Shown here: positions 33,520-45,801 of the stretch, one piece after another | How positions within the stretch are numbered: position 1 is the stretch's first letter | How the letters are laid out: every line of letters begins with the position of its first letter | Assembly: GCA_033239125.1 (NCBI GenBank) | Contig: BSWB01000002.1 | Coordinates: 54,471,001-54,535,000 of the forward strand | Direction of reading: 5' to 3' | Source of the DNA: Fagopyrum homotropicum | Lineage: Eukaryota > Streptophyta > Magnoliopsida > Caryophyllales > Polygonaceae | Length of the DNA: 64,000 nucleotides | Notes under the pieces: generated by a model | What the model was told of the DNA's origin: nothing | The model's input: the letters and a program-made list of their open reading frames with translations, nothing else | Databases searched by the model: none | Made by a program: the position numbers and the translations under genes

Positions 33520-35278
33520 TGTTAGCATGAAATATTGTGATATTTTAGGCACGTTTTCTAAACGTATTTGATTCATATTGATAGTCTTTGATTGAACTTT
33601 GTGCATATGTGAGCTAGTATTACCTATATTGTCGATATGGATGTCTACACTAGTTCTATGTTGATTATAGGTGATTTGGAGCTATTTCCGAACGGAATCG
33701 AGCAAAGGAGAGTTGAGTTGATATGTCCATGGATTAGGAACGTTCTTTGGAAGCAATTTGGAGTCTTAGCTTGAGGAATGCACGAGTTTAGGGAAGAATC
33801 ACGTTCTTGCCCTAAACCACGCCCTAAAATACGGCCGTATCACATTCCACGTTCAATTCCACGACCGTGGATTTGGAGTCAGAAATTCATGTTCATTCCA
33901 GGGGATTACACGGCCGTGGAACATATGTTGCAAACCGTATTTGTTTCCACGCTCTAAATTACGGTCGTGGAACACTTCCACGACCGTGATCTTGGCGAAT
34001 CTTTTCGCCACACTTTGAAGCCACGATCTTTTAAAGATTGGGCCGGGCCGACATTTTGCCCTGCACTATAAAAAGACGGACGAAGCAAGAATCTGTCACC
34101 TTCGCTTACCCCCGTTTACCCTCATTCATCATCGCTTAGACACGCTTACACTTCGATTAGCTTGCTTGGAATTATTGACATCTCTTTGAGAGATCGAAGT
34201 TCGTTTTGGCAATTCCTCTAATCTCGCACTTTGGTGGAGATTGCTATTGAGATCTCCGGATTGGCGGAAGATCGAAGTTCTTGGAAGATTTTGCAAGAAG
34301 ATCTCTCTTCTTGTTTAGGTTTGACTCGGAAAACGGATTGACATCCCGTTTTCTCTTTTCTTTCCTAGGATTACGATTGCTTGTTCTATTGTGAATCTTT
34401 TGACATTGCTTGTTCTCTTTGTGACTTTGAGATTGAATTGAAGATTATTGAAAGTTCTTGAAAGTTTTCATCTTTTTATCTTTTAATTCTTGAATTGATA
34501 TCAACATGACTGTTATTGGCTAAAAACCCTTAACAATTCTAAGGTGAAGGGTTGATAGTTGTGGCTTAGATGATGATAGATCGATCGCAAACAGATTAGA
34601 CCCTGAGAGTTAGAGAGACTCGCCGACAACCCTAAATTACGGTCTGTTCTTGAGTCCACGGCCGTGGAACCTCAAGAACTAACCGTGATTTCCCTTAAGT
34701 CTACGAACTTGCTTTTACTTTAATCTAAAGTTAAAGATTTGCTTTAGCTTAGTTTAGACTTGTCTTTTCTAGGTGGTAGTGAAGCCTCAACAACCTCTAC
34801 CTCGATTGTGAGTGTCACAACCTCAATCGGTTAAGTTAGTCTTGATCCTTGGGTTATAAGTTTGGGTATTTGACACTAATTATCATCTCTAGAATCTTTC
34901 TATATTGAGCCTCAACAACCTGTATAGAGAGTGCCTTGTAGGTGAGTTATATAAGGTTTTTGGAACTTCACCGTACGATTACCTTACATTAGTATACCTT
35001 TGCATATCTCAACTCTGTCTTTACATCATTAAGTATATCTTGAATCGATTGCCACAGCTGGATACCTGGATCTTTAGGATTGTTGTTTCCCAATAATTTG
35101 CAAAACTCCCATATTTACTTGCTTGATAATCTGCAATCGAGTTCGTTCCCCCCAAATCCCTGTGTTCGATACTCTGGAATTCTTGCTTAACTATATCGAT
35201 CCGTACACTGCGGGTTCGCTGCTTGATTCTAGTTTTATAAATTTAAAACTTATTTGCACACACCTCTAGGGGCGAACA
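33520..35278 (+). repeat. 3' LTR of element B
   Basis: 1759 bp, the same length as the 5' LTR. Palindromes at 33829-33840 (ATACGGCCGTAT), 33859-33870, 33909-33918 and 34656-34667; TATA box at 34067-34074. It ends GGGCGAACA, followed by the right target duplication gagtt (35279-35283). Confidence 0.96.
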
Positions 35279-35283
35279 GAGTT

Positions 35284-36609
35284 AGAGGGATATTATTAGT
35301 CCGATAAAAGTAGATGATACAAGAGTTCAATGTTGATGGTGTGTTAGTGTTTATCGAGTATTTATTATCAAATAATGGTGATATAAGATCATTTTGTGTC
35401 TAATACCGTCATTCCAAATATATTCTATGTCACTTAATATCTTGGGAAATGCGTTGAAAGCCTAGGTTAGAGCTAACGATATTTTAGAGGTCTATAAATA
35501 ATATAATAATGCGAAGTGAACAAAGAGGATGACCACTAGATTTGATTTTTAGTTGTCTCGAGTGTTAGACTTGAAATGGGTAAAGGTGACGATTCCTTAC
35601 CTGAGGAATAAGATGACTGAGTAATATTAAAAGACAAGACCAAGTGGGTCTTGATACGAAAATCGTTAAGCACTTGGTAAGTGTTGGTGGATGTCCAAGA
35701 CCTTCGGCTTGAGTGTGTAGTCAGAACCTTTTTAGAAGGCCGGAAGCAAGTGGTTATAACGAAGGGAAGAAAGTGAATAGATTATTTTCCGTAGGGTCAT
35801 CAAAGGATCTGGAAGTGATTTGTGTAAGGAAAACCATTGGAAGTTTTAAAGCGGTTTAAAAGTAATTGATGGACTAGTTATCCTCACCCTATTGGAGAGT
35901 GTAGCTTCGGTTTTCCACGGAGACTAAGTTTGGGAACTGAGAATGAGAATTTCAGTGGAGAGATACCTAACAGACACGGGTTAGGTTATCATATTAGAGG
36001 ATCAGACAGTTAAGCCGGATGATACCGGTGAGATATCCGGTAACCACTCTAGAACGTGGTAGCAGGCGCTTGTGATCTAAATACCTGTAAAGATTTAAGA
36101 TTTAGTGGTTTTATGAAAAGCTGATAAGGCTACCTAAGATACTAGGGATAGTAAGAGACGTAACCTTTCAAAGACTTATGTACTGATAGTTGTAACCTCG
36201 AGAGTGAAGAGATAGGGCTTGACCTTGGATGTGTGATATTTTTTTTGACTGCGTGTTTTGTTTCATGATTGAGTGTTTAGTCAGTGATGTGTGTTTTTGG
36301 TAATCTTTATATGTGCAAAACTTAGATGTTGAAACGACGAGACTTTTGTGTAGTGATCAAACACACCCATTTGGTTCCTTAAAGGCCGATCAGGATTGTC
36401 TTACCGTAAGTTTCGGGACAAAACTTATTTTGAGGGGGATCTGATGTAACGACCAGTTTTTTTTCGTTACGCGTTGATAGGGTTAGAGAAGTTTAGGAAA
36501 CGAATAAAAATTTAGTGAGACTAGGACATACCAGTTTACTTATGGAAGTCGTTTAATTAAGTACCTTGTTCTAAGTTTCGGGACAAAACTTATTTTAAGG
36601 GGGTACTTA
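35284..36609 (+). other. Interior of F, right segment, with duplicated PPT module
   Basis: The segment has no coding frame. Near its end the words AAGTTTCGGGACAAAACTT plus a G-rich tract occur twice, at about 36408 and 36573, 165 bp apart. The first is followed by TGTAACGACC (36445), which looks like an LTR start, the second by the true 3' LTR start TGTAATGTCC (36610). Confidence 0.7.
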
Positions 36610-36709
36610 TGTAATGTCCGGAATTTTTATTCCGTTTAATTCCGAATCAATTCGGACTTCGAGCCGTCGACGGTTCCCATTCTATCTAGTATTTCTTTCT
36701 TCACAAATT

Positions 36710-36851
36710 TTATCATTTTATGTAGAATTTAATTCACATAAAATGATAGAATTATATCAAACCCTAATTCTTATAATTATTTATCATTTTATGTAGAATT
36801 TAATTCACATAAAATAATAGAATTATATCAAACCCTAATTCTTATAATTAA
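36710..36851 (+). repeat. 71-bp tandem pair in F LTR
   Basis: Two copies (36710-36780 and 36781-36851) differ at about one base. Each contains an inverted repeat ATTTTATGT...ACATAAAAT. This near identity means a recent duplication. Confidence 0.88.
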
Positions 36852-36885
36852 TTCTTATAATTAATCATTAACGACAACTTTAGAT

Positions 36886-37025
36886 GAGATCATGACAAGG
36901 CTGAGACGAGAATGTGACAACGCTGTGACGAGACCATGACAGAGCGGAGACGAGGTCATGACGAAGCCCGACAATTCTGTGACGAAGTCATGCATGGGCC
37001 TGACAAAGCCATGGCGAGTTTTTGA
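36886..37025 (+). repeat. 22-bp degenerate minisatellite in F LTR
   Basis: Six or so units follow the pattern GAG-N2-CATGACAA-GC-N3-GAC, for example the units starting at 36886, 36908 and 36930. Later units lose regularity. Confidence 0.75.
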
Positions 37026-37149
37026 CAAGTTTTGACAAACTCAGCCCACATAATTTTGACTCTTATTTCAGCCTAGCCTTTATACCTTACCTCAGCCCAT
37101 ATTCCTTTGCTCCAGTCAACATGATGATCCTTGTTGTGCCAACCCAGTA

Positions 37150-37734
37150 GTGTTCAGCCGCTGTTCTTCAGCCCATTCCTTGCTGCAGCCCGTACAAGAA
37201 CTTACAGCCCTGGACGTTGCCTTGCTGATTGTTGCTTCGCTCCAACCCATATGTGCAGCCCAGAATGGTGCATTGCTACTTCGCTTCAGCACAGGGACAG
37301 ACGGTCTCTTCTCCTTCTGCTTCCCAACAACACGCCCAGATCCACTCTACGCTCTCTCATATCTTTACGATTCCAACCGTTATACTTTCCTCCTAAGGGC
37401 CGTTTCTACCGGAATAAACGCACATACAGCGTTCAAATTCATTCTGAGATCTCGTCCCTTCCCCAACATTCTCGTCCTGCCTCGAGATCTAAAACCTAGC
37501 CTTCATCGCGACAGCAAGTCTAAATCTCCTCTGTTGGAACTTGCTGCACTTGTTACAAACTGCTGGGAGTTGGTTCTGCACGTTGCTGCATCAGAGGAGA
37601 CCGTCTGCAGGCTACCCCTCAATCAAACACTTCATACAACAAACACTCAGCCTCCTCTTGTGTCAATAGTAACAGCAGGGACTAGGTCTTCCTTCTGGGT
37701 ACCTACAGATTACTCGGGAGACTCGAGTTCTTGA
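37150..37734 (+). other. Unrecognised 194-codon open frame in F LTR
   Basis: An open frame rich in Leu, Ser, Pro and Thr overlaps a 122-codon frame in another register (37131-37499). No domain is recognised, and its match in the 5' LTR lies outside the window. A 'gtgagt' donor-like site follows at about 37752. It may be chance in a GC-richer leader; I would not annotate it as a gene without homology or transcript support. Confidence 0.2.
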
Positions 37735-39843
37735 AAATATCCTGCTGCCTAGGTGAGTTCCTATTACTCTCCTCCTCTTACCCTTTCCCTTGCTGTCTTG
37801 CCTCCCTAACGAACTACCTTACTGCTCATGTGCCTTCTTAGACCCTTGTCGAGAGATCAGCAACTTCATGACAAGCCAGACTACCCTCAGTATCCGCCAA
37901 TCTGTAGGGCTCTACCCTATTCTGATCCTAGGTAAACAAATCTTGCCTCGCCTTTTGTTTCTTCAAGTGTAGGTAGAGAGTAGCTGCTGAGTTGTGCTAA
38001 CATAAATGATAGAAACAAGGACTGTTGTAAATAATTGGTTTTTTCTTCAGTTTGGAAGTAGAAAACTGTCAATCTTGTAGATCAATGTTAGGGAGTTAGA
38101 GTGAATATTCACCATTGAAATTTTTATAGGTCATAGACGGGATTGCATATTAAATCATACTAAAATTTTAGACGAATCAATGTTACAATTTGAAAGTTAT
38201 TGTGTTCCAAATTTGACACCTCATGTAGTTTTTATATATGTGCTGAGTATTGGGGAAAGCAGCAAGTGATGCTGTTTTGTGAGATGGTTTTGAATATACT
38301 CTTGATCTCCGTTCGGCTTGAATTTTGGATATGATATAGTTGACATATTGTTGTAGAACATATTACAGTTGGAGAGGAATCCAGCGAGTGGTTTGGGATT
38401 TATAATTTTTCAAAGATTGAGTCGTAAGTAGTTTTTCTATTGTGCTGAAATTCGGTTTTGTGAGATAGTTTTAAATAGGATTTTGATCTCCTTTGCGGCT
38501 GAATTTGGGATATATTATAGATAAGATTTTATAGTAGAACATATCAAAATTTAGTATAAATCCAGCGAGTAGTTTAGCAGTTATGATTTTTCAAAGTTAA
38601 GACAGTGTGCTGTTTGTTAAGTGTTGTAACCAACTTTAGAAATTTTTGTTGAACTGATGCTTTAACATTTTTAAGAAATTCTTTCTCCTATGAGTAGATG
38701 GGATATCATAGAGGACCAAAGGAATTATTTCGGAAATTTTATAAATTTATTCGAGTTTTATATTTGAAGCCGAAGTTGGATCTTAATGACCTTTCGGAAA
38801 ATAAGAAGAATGTGTAAATTGCCAGTTTGTAACCAAACTCATCTTTAGGAGTTAGAATATGACATTTCAGTCTCAAAGAAGAGTTTAGACATAAATTATG
38901 GAATTTTTAGAAGTTTCGGGACCAAGGGTAAAATAGTCATTTTATAAGTTAACACTGTAATCAATTCCGTTCTATTAAGACCTACTATCTTAGAAGTCTT
39001 AGACTTCTAATCACCTAGAAAGTGTGCTGACACACTTGCCTCCTTTGACAGGCCACTGAATTCCTACTGTACAGATCGATATGCGAATAAGAAAGTCGAG
39101 ATCTAATTCAGGTAAGTCCATGGACTTACTTAGCTGGGTTCTTCCATGTGTGTGATGTGTATGAGTGGTGTTTGTTAGTTAAGATAAATAACGAAACCGG
39201 AATAGGCCGACTTTAGTATATTGTGTAATTGACCCAAGTGTATGATAACGGGTCGTGATATCATCTGCCTAGCTCTTGCGAGAGTTTAGGAGGTTCCTTG
39301 GGACCAACCCGGTCAGGTAGACGGTCAAATGCTTTAGTACCATTCCACGTTGGTAAACGGGGACAGGGGCGAGGTTTGGGAATCCCTCGTGTCACAAAAT
39401 AAGTATCATTAGTAATGACATATCACCTAAATAAAGATAATAAAAGGATTGATTGTGCATGTTGATTGTGTATGTTGTTTGTTTGTGCTTTTATCTTTAT
39501 ACTTATGCATAGAATGTTAGCTAACGGTTTTATACCGCTTGTAGATGCCTTGCAGTTTAAGACAGTTGTAGAGAGATCCGGAGGAAATGGTCAGCCGGGT
39601 CCACGTACTGTTTTAGTTGGGGGCGAGGTTGTCTTATGTTCTTTATATGCGTCGTTTTAGTACCGTTGCTTTGTAAGGTTGATACAGATCCTTCATGTAT
39701 ATATTGTTTAAAGTTTTCAAATGTTTTAATACTTTTGTGCCTTGCTGTAAGATCCTAGTTAAATTGTTGGCAAACTAAGGTCGGGACCCATGGTGAGGTC
39801 CTAACCAGTAGCTTCCCGAGTTTTGAGAATTTGGTGTGTTACA

Positions 39844-42250
39844 ACCACTAGATCATCATAACTAACCAGGTGTCTTGAACGTGGTATACACTCCCTCAGT
39901 TGAGACATATGAACGCTGGGTAAACACCCTCTAACCTCAAAGGCAAAGCTAAACATCATGTTGCCTTCACAATTCTGGTCAAGATCCCAAGTAAACCGAC
40001 ATATTGGAAACTCGGTTTCCCTTTTATGCCAACACAACTAACATTTCACAGCAGAGATACTCTCATCCGGTCATGAACTCTCACTTGAACTTTAGAGGTC
40101 GACGCCTCTCGTCTACATATGATATATGGCGACTCTATACAACCAACATTCTTCCTCTAATCACCGTTACTTGAAGTATAAAATCCTGAATCGGATCAGG
40201 TTTTATTCTACTAATACTGCTAGCTTAATTCTAGCATAAAGGTATATGGCGTCTACATATGTATAATGCCTCATAGGGGGCATCCCAAAAGATGCGCGTC
40301 AATCATTATCACATAATAAATCCATTAATGGAGGTAATCTAACCATCCATGTTTCCAGTTCAATACATAAGCTCATAACATATCTCAAGGGTTTGGATGG
40401 TCCTTTGTGACTTACCATCTATTTGGTGGTGAAACGCAGTCATAAAGTGTAAACTCATCCCTCAAAGAAGTTTGTATCTACTGCCCAAAATCTCAAGGTA
40501 AAACGCCCATCTCGATCAGAGATGATCGTTCTCGGTACACCATGGAGTCTCACTATCTGTCTAGTGTACTCCTCAACCAATGCATTCGTTGGCCACGTCT
40601 CTCTAATAGGAACGAAACGTGCCGGCTCCGTTAATCTGTCACCAACAATCCGGATACATCAAAATTCCCACTAGGCCTCAATCCCATCACAAAGTCCATA
40701 AAGATGTCCTACCACTTCCACTACTGCACTGGTAGTGGATGGAGCTCATCTTTAGGTCGGAAATGTTCTATCTTGATCCACTGACAGGTCACACACTGTG
40801 TCACAAATCTGATTACATCAGTTTCCATCTTCTCTATCAATATAATCGTCTCACCTCGTGGTACCTCTTACTCGTACATGAATGTACTGAGTAAGGTATA
40901 CAGTGAAGGTACTGTAAAATTGTATGTCTCACTCTGCATCAGCAGGTACACAAAAGCGGTCATGAATCTTCATCATTCAATCTACTCTCATGGAGAACTG
41001 TGGTGCCTCATTATGAGACATCTTCTCTCCCATCTTCAACAAGGTCGGGCAGGTCCCCTGCTTCAGTTGGACCTCATCCAATAGACCAGGTAGAACCTTT
41101 AAGGAATAACTGGATATCCTCATCAAGGAACTGATTGTCCAACTCTAGCCAAGCTGGATCTCTCTAAAGCTGAGGCTGAACTATCAGCCTCGCAGTTGCC
41201 TTCTCTTGAGGCGTCTATCTGTTCAAGTTGTTGGCGACAACGTTCAACTTCTCTGAATAGTATGGAATCTCTAGGTTAAAGTCTTGATGAACTCGAGTCC
41301 TTAACGCTGGTTTTTATTCAACTCCGCTACTAACTCTAAATTAGGCGTCAGGTAGTTCTCCTCACACGTCTTCAACTGTAGACCCGCATATCCATAACTC
41401 TACTCCTGTGTATTAATAAGCATCTTAAACATAGTTGGGATATATCACCGTATATTATGGAATCCCCAAAACCTTCGGACTATAACAAAATCGAAGTAGA
41501 GGTCAAATGTCTCCTCCACTCTTCAAAGTTCTTTCATATTGCTTTGACCACGCAATTCTGAAGGTCTTCCTCAGAAGACTCGTAAAGGGATACATATTCA
41601 AAAAACCCTTCCACAAGCGTGGGTAGTAATCGGCTAAGCCGAGAAAACTACGCATTCCCTTAATGTTCATCAGTATCGTCCATGTTGCAACATACTCAAT
41701 CCTCGTCAGATCAACCAAGATCCCACTGGCGGAGACAACATGTCCTAAGAAGGCTACCACTGGCATCCCACTCGTACTTAGAGAGCGTAGTATACAACCC
41801 TCTATCTCTCGACATCAGCAAAACTATCATCCGATGATCGGTCTGCTTCTCTCTACTACGAGAGTATATCGAAATGTCATCAATGAAGACCACCAGAGAC
41901 TGTTCAAAGAAGTCGACGAAAATACTATTCATCAACTCCATAAAGACTGCTAAGGCATTCGTCAACCCAAATGACATCACTACATACTTGTAGTGTCCAT
42001 AACGGGTATGAACAGCTATCCTATGCACATCCTTCTCTCTCACCCTCAATTGGTGGTAATTTGAGCGCAAGGAAATCCTGAAAAACACGATTGCTCCTTG
42101 AAGCTGATTCATCAGGTCGTCAATACGAGACATTAGATACACTAGGGCGAAGGAAGCTCGTCTCAGCCCACTCTTCAATCCTTCAATTACAACAGCTCAA
42201 CAAGCACCATATGATATGGGCCTTCCCAATCGGTGTCGTATCACACTTCA
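39844..42250 (-). pseudogene. Pol remnant of chromovirus-like gypsy element E2
   Basis: Read on the minus strand: reverse transcriptase from about 42180 (SRIDDLMNQLQGA, RYGHYKYVVMSFGLTNA, VFIDDISIYS) through 41503 (FLGHVVSASGI, MRSFLGLADYY), badly decayed RNase H, integrase at about 40750-40450 (MDFVMGLRP, LHGVPRTIISDRDGRF), and the C-terminal part at about 39850-39920 (SVHMSQLREC, VSYDDLVV). Many stops and frameshifts. The sequence stops exactly at the end of the F LTR (39843), as expected if F inserted here. Confidence 0.85.
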
Positions 42251-42499
42251 ACTTGATAACAATGTCCAACACACTCCGCTGAGGTGGAAACTAGACAGTT
42301 CAGTAACAAGTCTATAAGCTTATAAACCACTGGAATATCCTGCAACATGGAACTATCTTCTTCATATCATAACATCAGAAAACATCACCTCCTTGTGTTA
42401 TCAACTTTGCTGCTCATACGGCACTAATGACAAGACTCATCTCTTAAAAGGTCGTAACCTCGGAAGACCTCTGTCTAATCGGTCTCAGTAGAGATAGTA

Positions 42500-43428
42500 A
42501 CACTGAGGTCATCGCCATAGCCTCCACTTCCACTCTTTCTGCACCGGAAAGAGGAAGGTCTTGTTGAGAAGAAACACCACCTTGTTGACAGAAGGGGCCA
42601 GATGGCCTAGTTCACCACAGGTGAAGCAAGTTATCGGTGTCAAGGGACACTCAGAGCGCGAATGATCTGGATAGCCACAGATGAGACATAAACGTCCCAT
42701 AACTGTAACTGTTACAGATGACTCCTCTACACTTCTCAGCTCCAAGGCTCTACCTTGAGCTCTTCTAGTGTCTATGACACTCCCACCACGACCTCTATCT
42801 CTACTCGGTCTGGGAACGGATCCCTGAGTAGGCTGACGATCTGGGATTCTTTGTTGTCCCTGTATGCGTTGCTGAGGGGTCTTTTGACCACTTCACGTCA
42901 TATTGGCAGAAGAAGAACCCTGTCGTGATACAACTCTACCTTGCCTACAAAAGGCAGCTTTATGACTTGGTCTACCACAGGTGAAGCAAATCACCGGCGT
43001 GTTGGACAGTGTGGTCTTATGTGTCCAGGCTTCCCACAATTATAACAAGTTCTCTTCTCACCAGATGTCCGTTTGGAGCGGAGACTACCCAAACGTCCGC
43101 AAGCCGGATTCTGCTTACAACTTGGAAGGCCTACCTCATCTTTCTCTAGTTCGACTCGTTGTTTCTTCTTTGTTCCAGAAGCTTCAGTGGGTCCCACAGA
43201 TGTTGGTAGATCCGGTGTAGGTCTAACCGCTATTACAGCCTCATATACTTGGCGCATATATTCTTGAAACTCGGATCTGCTCATGGAGACAAGATCATTC
43301 TCTTAAAACTCGTTCTCTACCATAGGCGAAACAACAGCGGAAACTGGTCCCTAACTTAACGTTACCGGAGGAAGAGGGGGTGTACCCCTACCTCGTCCCA
43401 CTACACCTACTGCTCTAGTCTGAGCCAT
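42500..43428 (-). pseudogene. Gag remnant of E2 with two pairs of zinc knuckles
   Basis: The minus-strand frame starts at ATG 43428 (MAQTRAVG). Near 43035-42945 there are CYNCGKPGHIRPHC and, after a frame change, CFTCGRPSHKAAFC. Near 42700-42590 a second pair occurs, CLICGYPDHSRSEC and CFTCGELGHLAPS with the last Cys lost. Gag of this lineage usually has one or two knuckles, so a duplication about 300 bp long is likely. Confidence 0.72.
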
Positions 43429-43478
43429 CTGTAGGATATACCCACCTAAGCTTACAAGGCTATATATATGCCATATGT

Positions 43479-43481
<3 letters not shown>

Positions 43482-43520
<39 letters not shown>
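43482..43520. repeat. (TA)n microsatellite in E2 leader
   Basis: A pure AT run of about 35 bp; shorter runs flank it. A similar run is at the same leader position in E1 (1360-1390), so it may be an old feature of this lineage. Confidence 0.85.
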
Positions 43521-43733
43521 CATCCACATAATCCATAATATACACATATATATATATATACATATCTACGCTGCAGAGATCCATGGAAGAGGTGACGACT
43601 TCTCGTACATTCTAACCCAAAACCACACTTAAAACCAAAAACATTTTAAAACGTCAAACCCCTTTCGGGTTCTGTTTTTATTTTACCTATCAAACCTTAT
43701 TGCAGGTAGCAAGTGCCTTTGTTGTCAACATGG

Positions 43734-43745
43734 GCTCTGATACCA
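43734..43745 (-). other. Primer-binding site of E2 (tRNA-iMet type)
   Basis: Reads TGGTATCAGAGC on the minus strand, a perfect match, four bases from the LTR. Confidence 0.92.
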
Positions 43746-43749
43746 ACGA

Positions 43750-45801
43750 TGTAACACCCCGAATCCGCGGGACTCGGAGTGCCACATTGGGCTAGGATCT
43801 CACAATGGATCCTGACCTTAGCCTGACAACAAGTTCACTGGACCTTACAACATGGCATTGACAGATATAAAACATATACATAAAACCGTATAAACTGTAT
43901 AACCAAAGATAAACAACAACATAGCCGAGTATCAAACGACATCCTCACACAGGAGGGAAAACAAGACATCATCCTCACGCAGGAGGGAAAACATAAACAA
44001 CCCCAAAACTAACCACCTAATGTACGAGAGTCCTCGGTCTGTCACCCTGTCAGATCTCCCAACAGCGCCTATCCTGCAAACATCTACAACACGGTATGAA
44101 ACCGTTAGCTAACCATACATATATAAGGTAATGCATAAGCACAAGCACAATCATGAAAGATAAACACATCAACATGATATCACACATTTACCCATACGTC
44201 CCCGCCTCTGAATGCAATGTCCAGCGGTACGAGTATCGGTCACACAATCCGTGTACCCTATGGGAGTGGATTGCGCCTTTCTTGTAAACTAGTCTGGCCC
44301 GACATCAGAGAACCTCTCAGACTCCACGGCGGGATGAAAGGGAAAGGTTATCACAGCCACGCAGTGGGGCAGTCAATAGAACATAGGTAGATAAAAACGA
44401 CAACTCATGCTATCATAATAAACATATAAAGCACACACCACTAATGCAAACACCCAATATAGGGATGGTAGCTAAGTAAGTCCTACGGACTTACCTCAAC
44501 CTTGTACTCAACTCAACCACAACAACCTCCAATCTTGAGAGAGGGCACTGCCTAATAACAAGGCATAAAGATATATCAAACTCTATTCATCAAAGGGGTC
44601 ACACCTAGACCCAAAGGGATCCATGAGGATCATACTCAATCTATAAGCCTCACAACCAACTAAACCTCAATATCTCAGCACAACTCACAATTCCTCAAAT
44701 CTCAAGGTAGTATTTAATCAACATTCCTCAACCTAAATTCTAATCCTAATTTAATTAATTAACCTTTGATTAATTAATTAGATTTCGCCAGAATAGCGTT
44801 TTGTCAGCAAGCACTTTCTAAACCCCCTGTTATCAGATTTCATCAAACAAACAACCCATATTCACTAGAATAATATAAGGACCATAATGGAATTTCCAAT
44901 TATCTATTTTGACAAGCCTAAAGTCAATAAAGGCAAAATCGCAGTATGGAAAACGAATAAATTCATAACTTATTCGTTACTAACCCGATTGACGATCTGA
45001 AAGAATATTCGGAATCATAGCGACGCAGGCTACGCATGGACAACATCAAATTCACCGGAATCTGAGCGACGGAACCTGTCTGGTGACATATATGCTCGAC
45101 CAACCTTTCATCTGCTCGGAAATGCAGAAACTCTGTACCGATATGAAGAGAATGAAGAGAGGAATCCAGAAACTCAAACGGAATTGAAATCGGATTAGAA
45201 ACAGAGAGTAGATCTAAGTTTGAAGGTTGAGAGAAATCAGAGCTTTTACGAGGAAACGTGAAAGGAAATGAATTAATAAGGGATTTTCCACTATTTATAG
45301 TGAAGTCGATAATTATCCTTTAGCAAAGTCGATAACTATCTTTAACCGATCCAAAGGCGGGTCGAACCTCCTTCTCCAAACTTCTTGAGATTGAAATATT
45401 AAATCTGGAATATTGTAGAGATAATTATTCCACAACTGCCTCGGAAAATGTGTATTCCTAAGCCGTCTCTTTTAGCCGTTAAGAAACGAAATAGCGACTC
45501 TTTTGGCCGTATTGCCTCTCCATGTTATTTCATATCTAGGACATATCCGATGTCCTGATCATTTCTCTCAACTGCATTTTTATTAATTGATGCTCCCAAA
45601 TGTGCCAAATAACACCGGAGGGTAAAAATAATTACCCGGGGGAAAAAGTAAAAATTTCCCCAAACGTCCAAAATTACGCTAGGAACATAACGATGGGACT
45701 CATACTCATCACTTGCAAAATCTTCGCGAGTTATATGTCAATTACTATAAATGATTAAGTTAATCAACATTAATTAGAATTCGGAAATCCTAGCTATTAC
45801 A
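43750..45801 (-). repeat. 5' LTR of E2, 2052 bp
   Basis: On the plus strand it starts TGTAACACCCCG and ends CTATTACA. The terminal ~120 bp match E1. The rest has no coding frame. The sequence after it (aacgagaccc) resumes element G, so E2 interrupts G. Confidence 0.82.

Larger units (their letters stand above)
22035..35278 (+). mobile_element. Athila-type Ty3/gypsy retrotransposon B, complete and young
   Basis: Bounded by the 5-bp duplication gagtt (22030-22034 and 35279-35283). Order: LTR 1759 bp, tRNA-Asp PBS, single 1957-codon gag-pol frame, structured block, internal promoter-like module, ORF3, purine tract, 3' region, purine tract, LTR 1759 bp. The LTRs have the same length and differ at about a dozen positions by eye (roughly 0.6 percent), so the insertion is recent. 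Gag-pol is intact; ORF3 has one frameshift and one nonsense codon. Transposition would be possible only if ORF3 is dispensable or supplied in trans. Confidence 0.96.
17631..39843 (+). mobile_element. Ty3/gypsy element F, interrupted by B; left end outside window
   Basis: F consists of a 5' LTR remainder (17631-19189), tRNA-iMet PBS, about 4.2 kb of interior split by element B, a purine tract and a full 3' LTR (36610-39843). No gag, protease, polymerase or integrase could be recognised in the interior, so F is either non-autonomous or very decayed. The left half of its 5' LTR must lie beyond the window, on the far side of E1. Confidence 0.75.
36610..39843 (+). repeat. 3' LTR of F, 3234 bp
   Basis: It begins TGTAATGTCC after the purine tract AAGGGGG and ends GTGTTACA. 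It carries a 71-bp tandem pair, a 22-bp minisatellite, a GC-richer segment with open frames (37131-37734), and the part shared with the 5' LTR (38275-39843). The right edge falls directly in the pol remnant of E2. Confidence 0.85.

Noticed and set aside
37131..37734. Possible captured host gene in the F LTR (194- and 122-codon frames)
   Set aside because: Overlapping frames of low complexity, no recognisable domain, and no second copy to compare in the window.
43351..43584. 77-codon frame with Tyr/Ile repeats
   Set aside because: Most of it is translation of the (TA)n microsatellite; only its last part overlaps the real gag start of E2.
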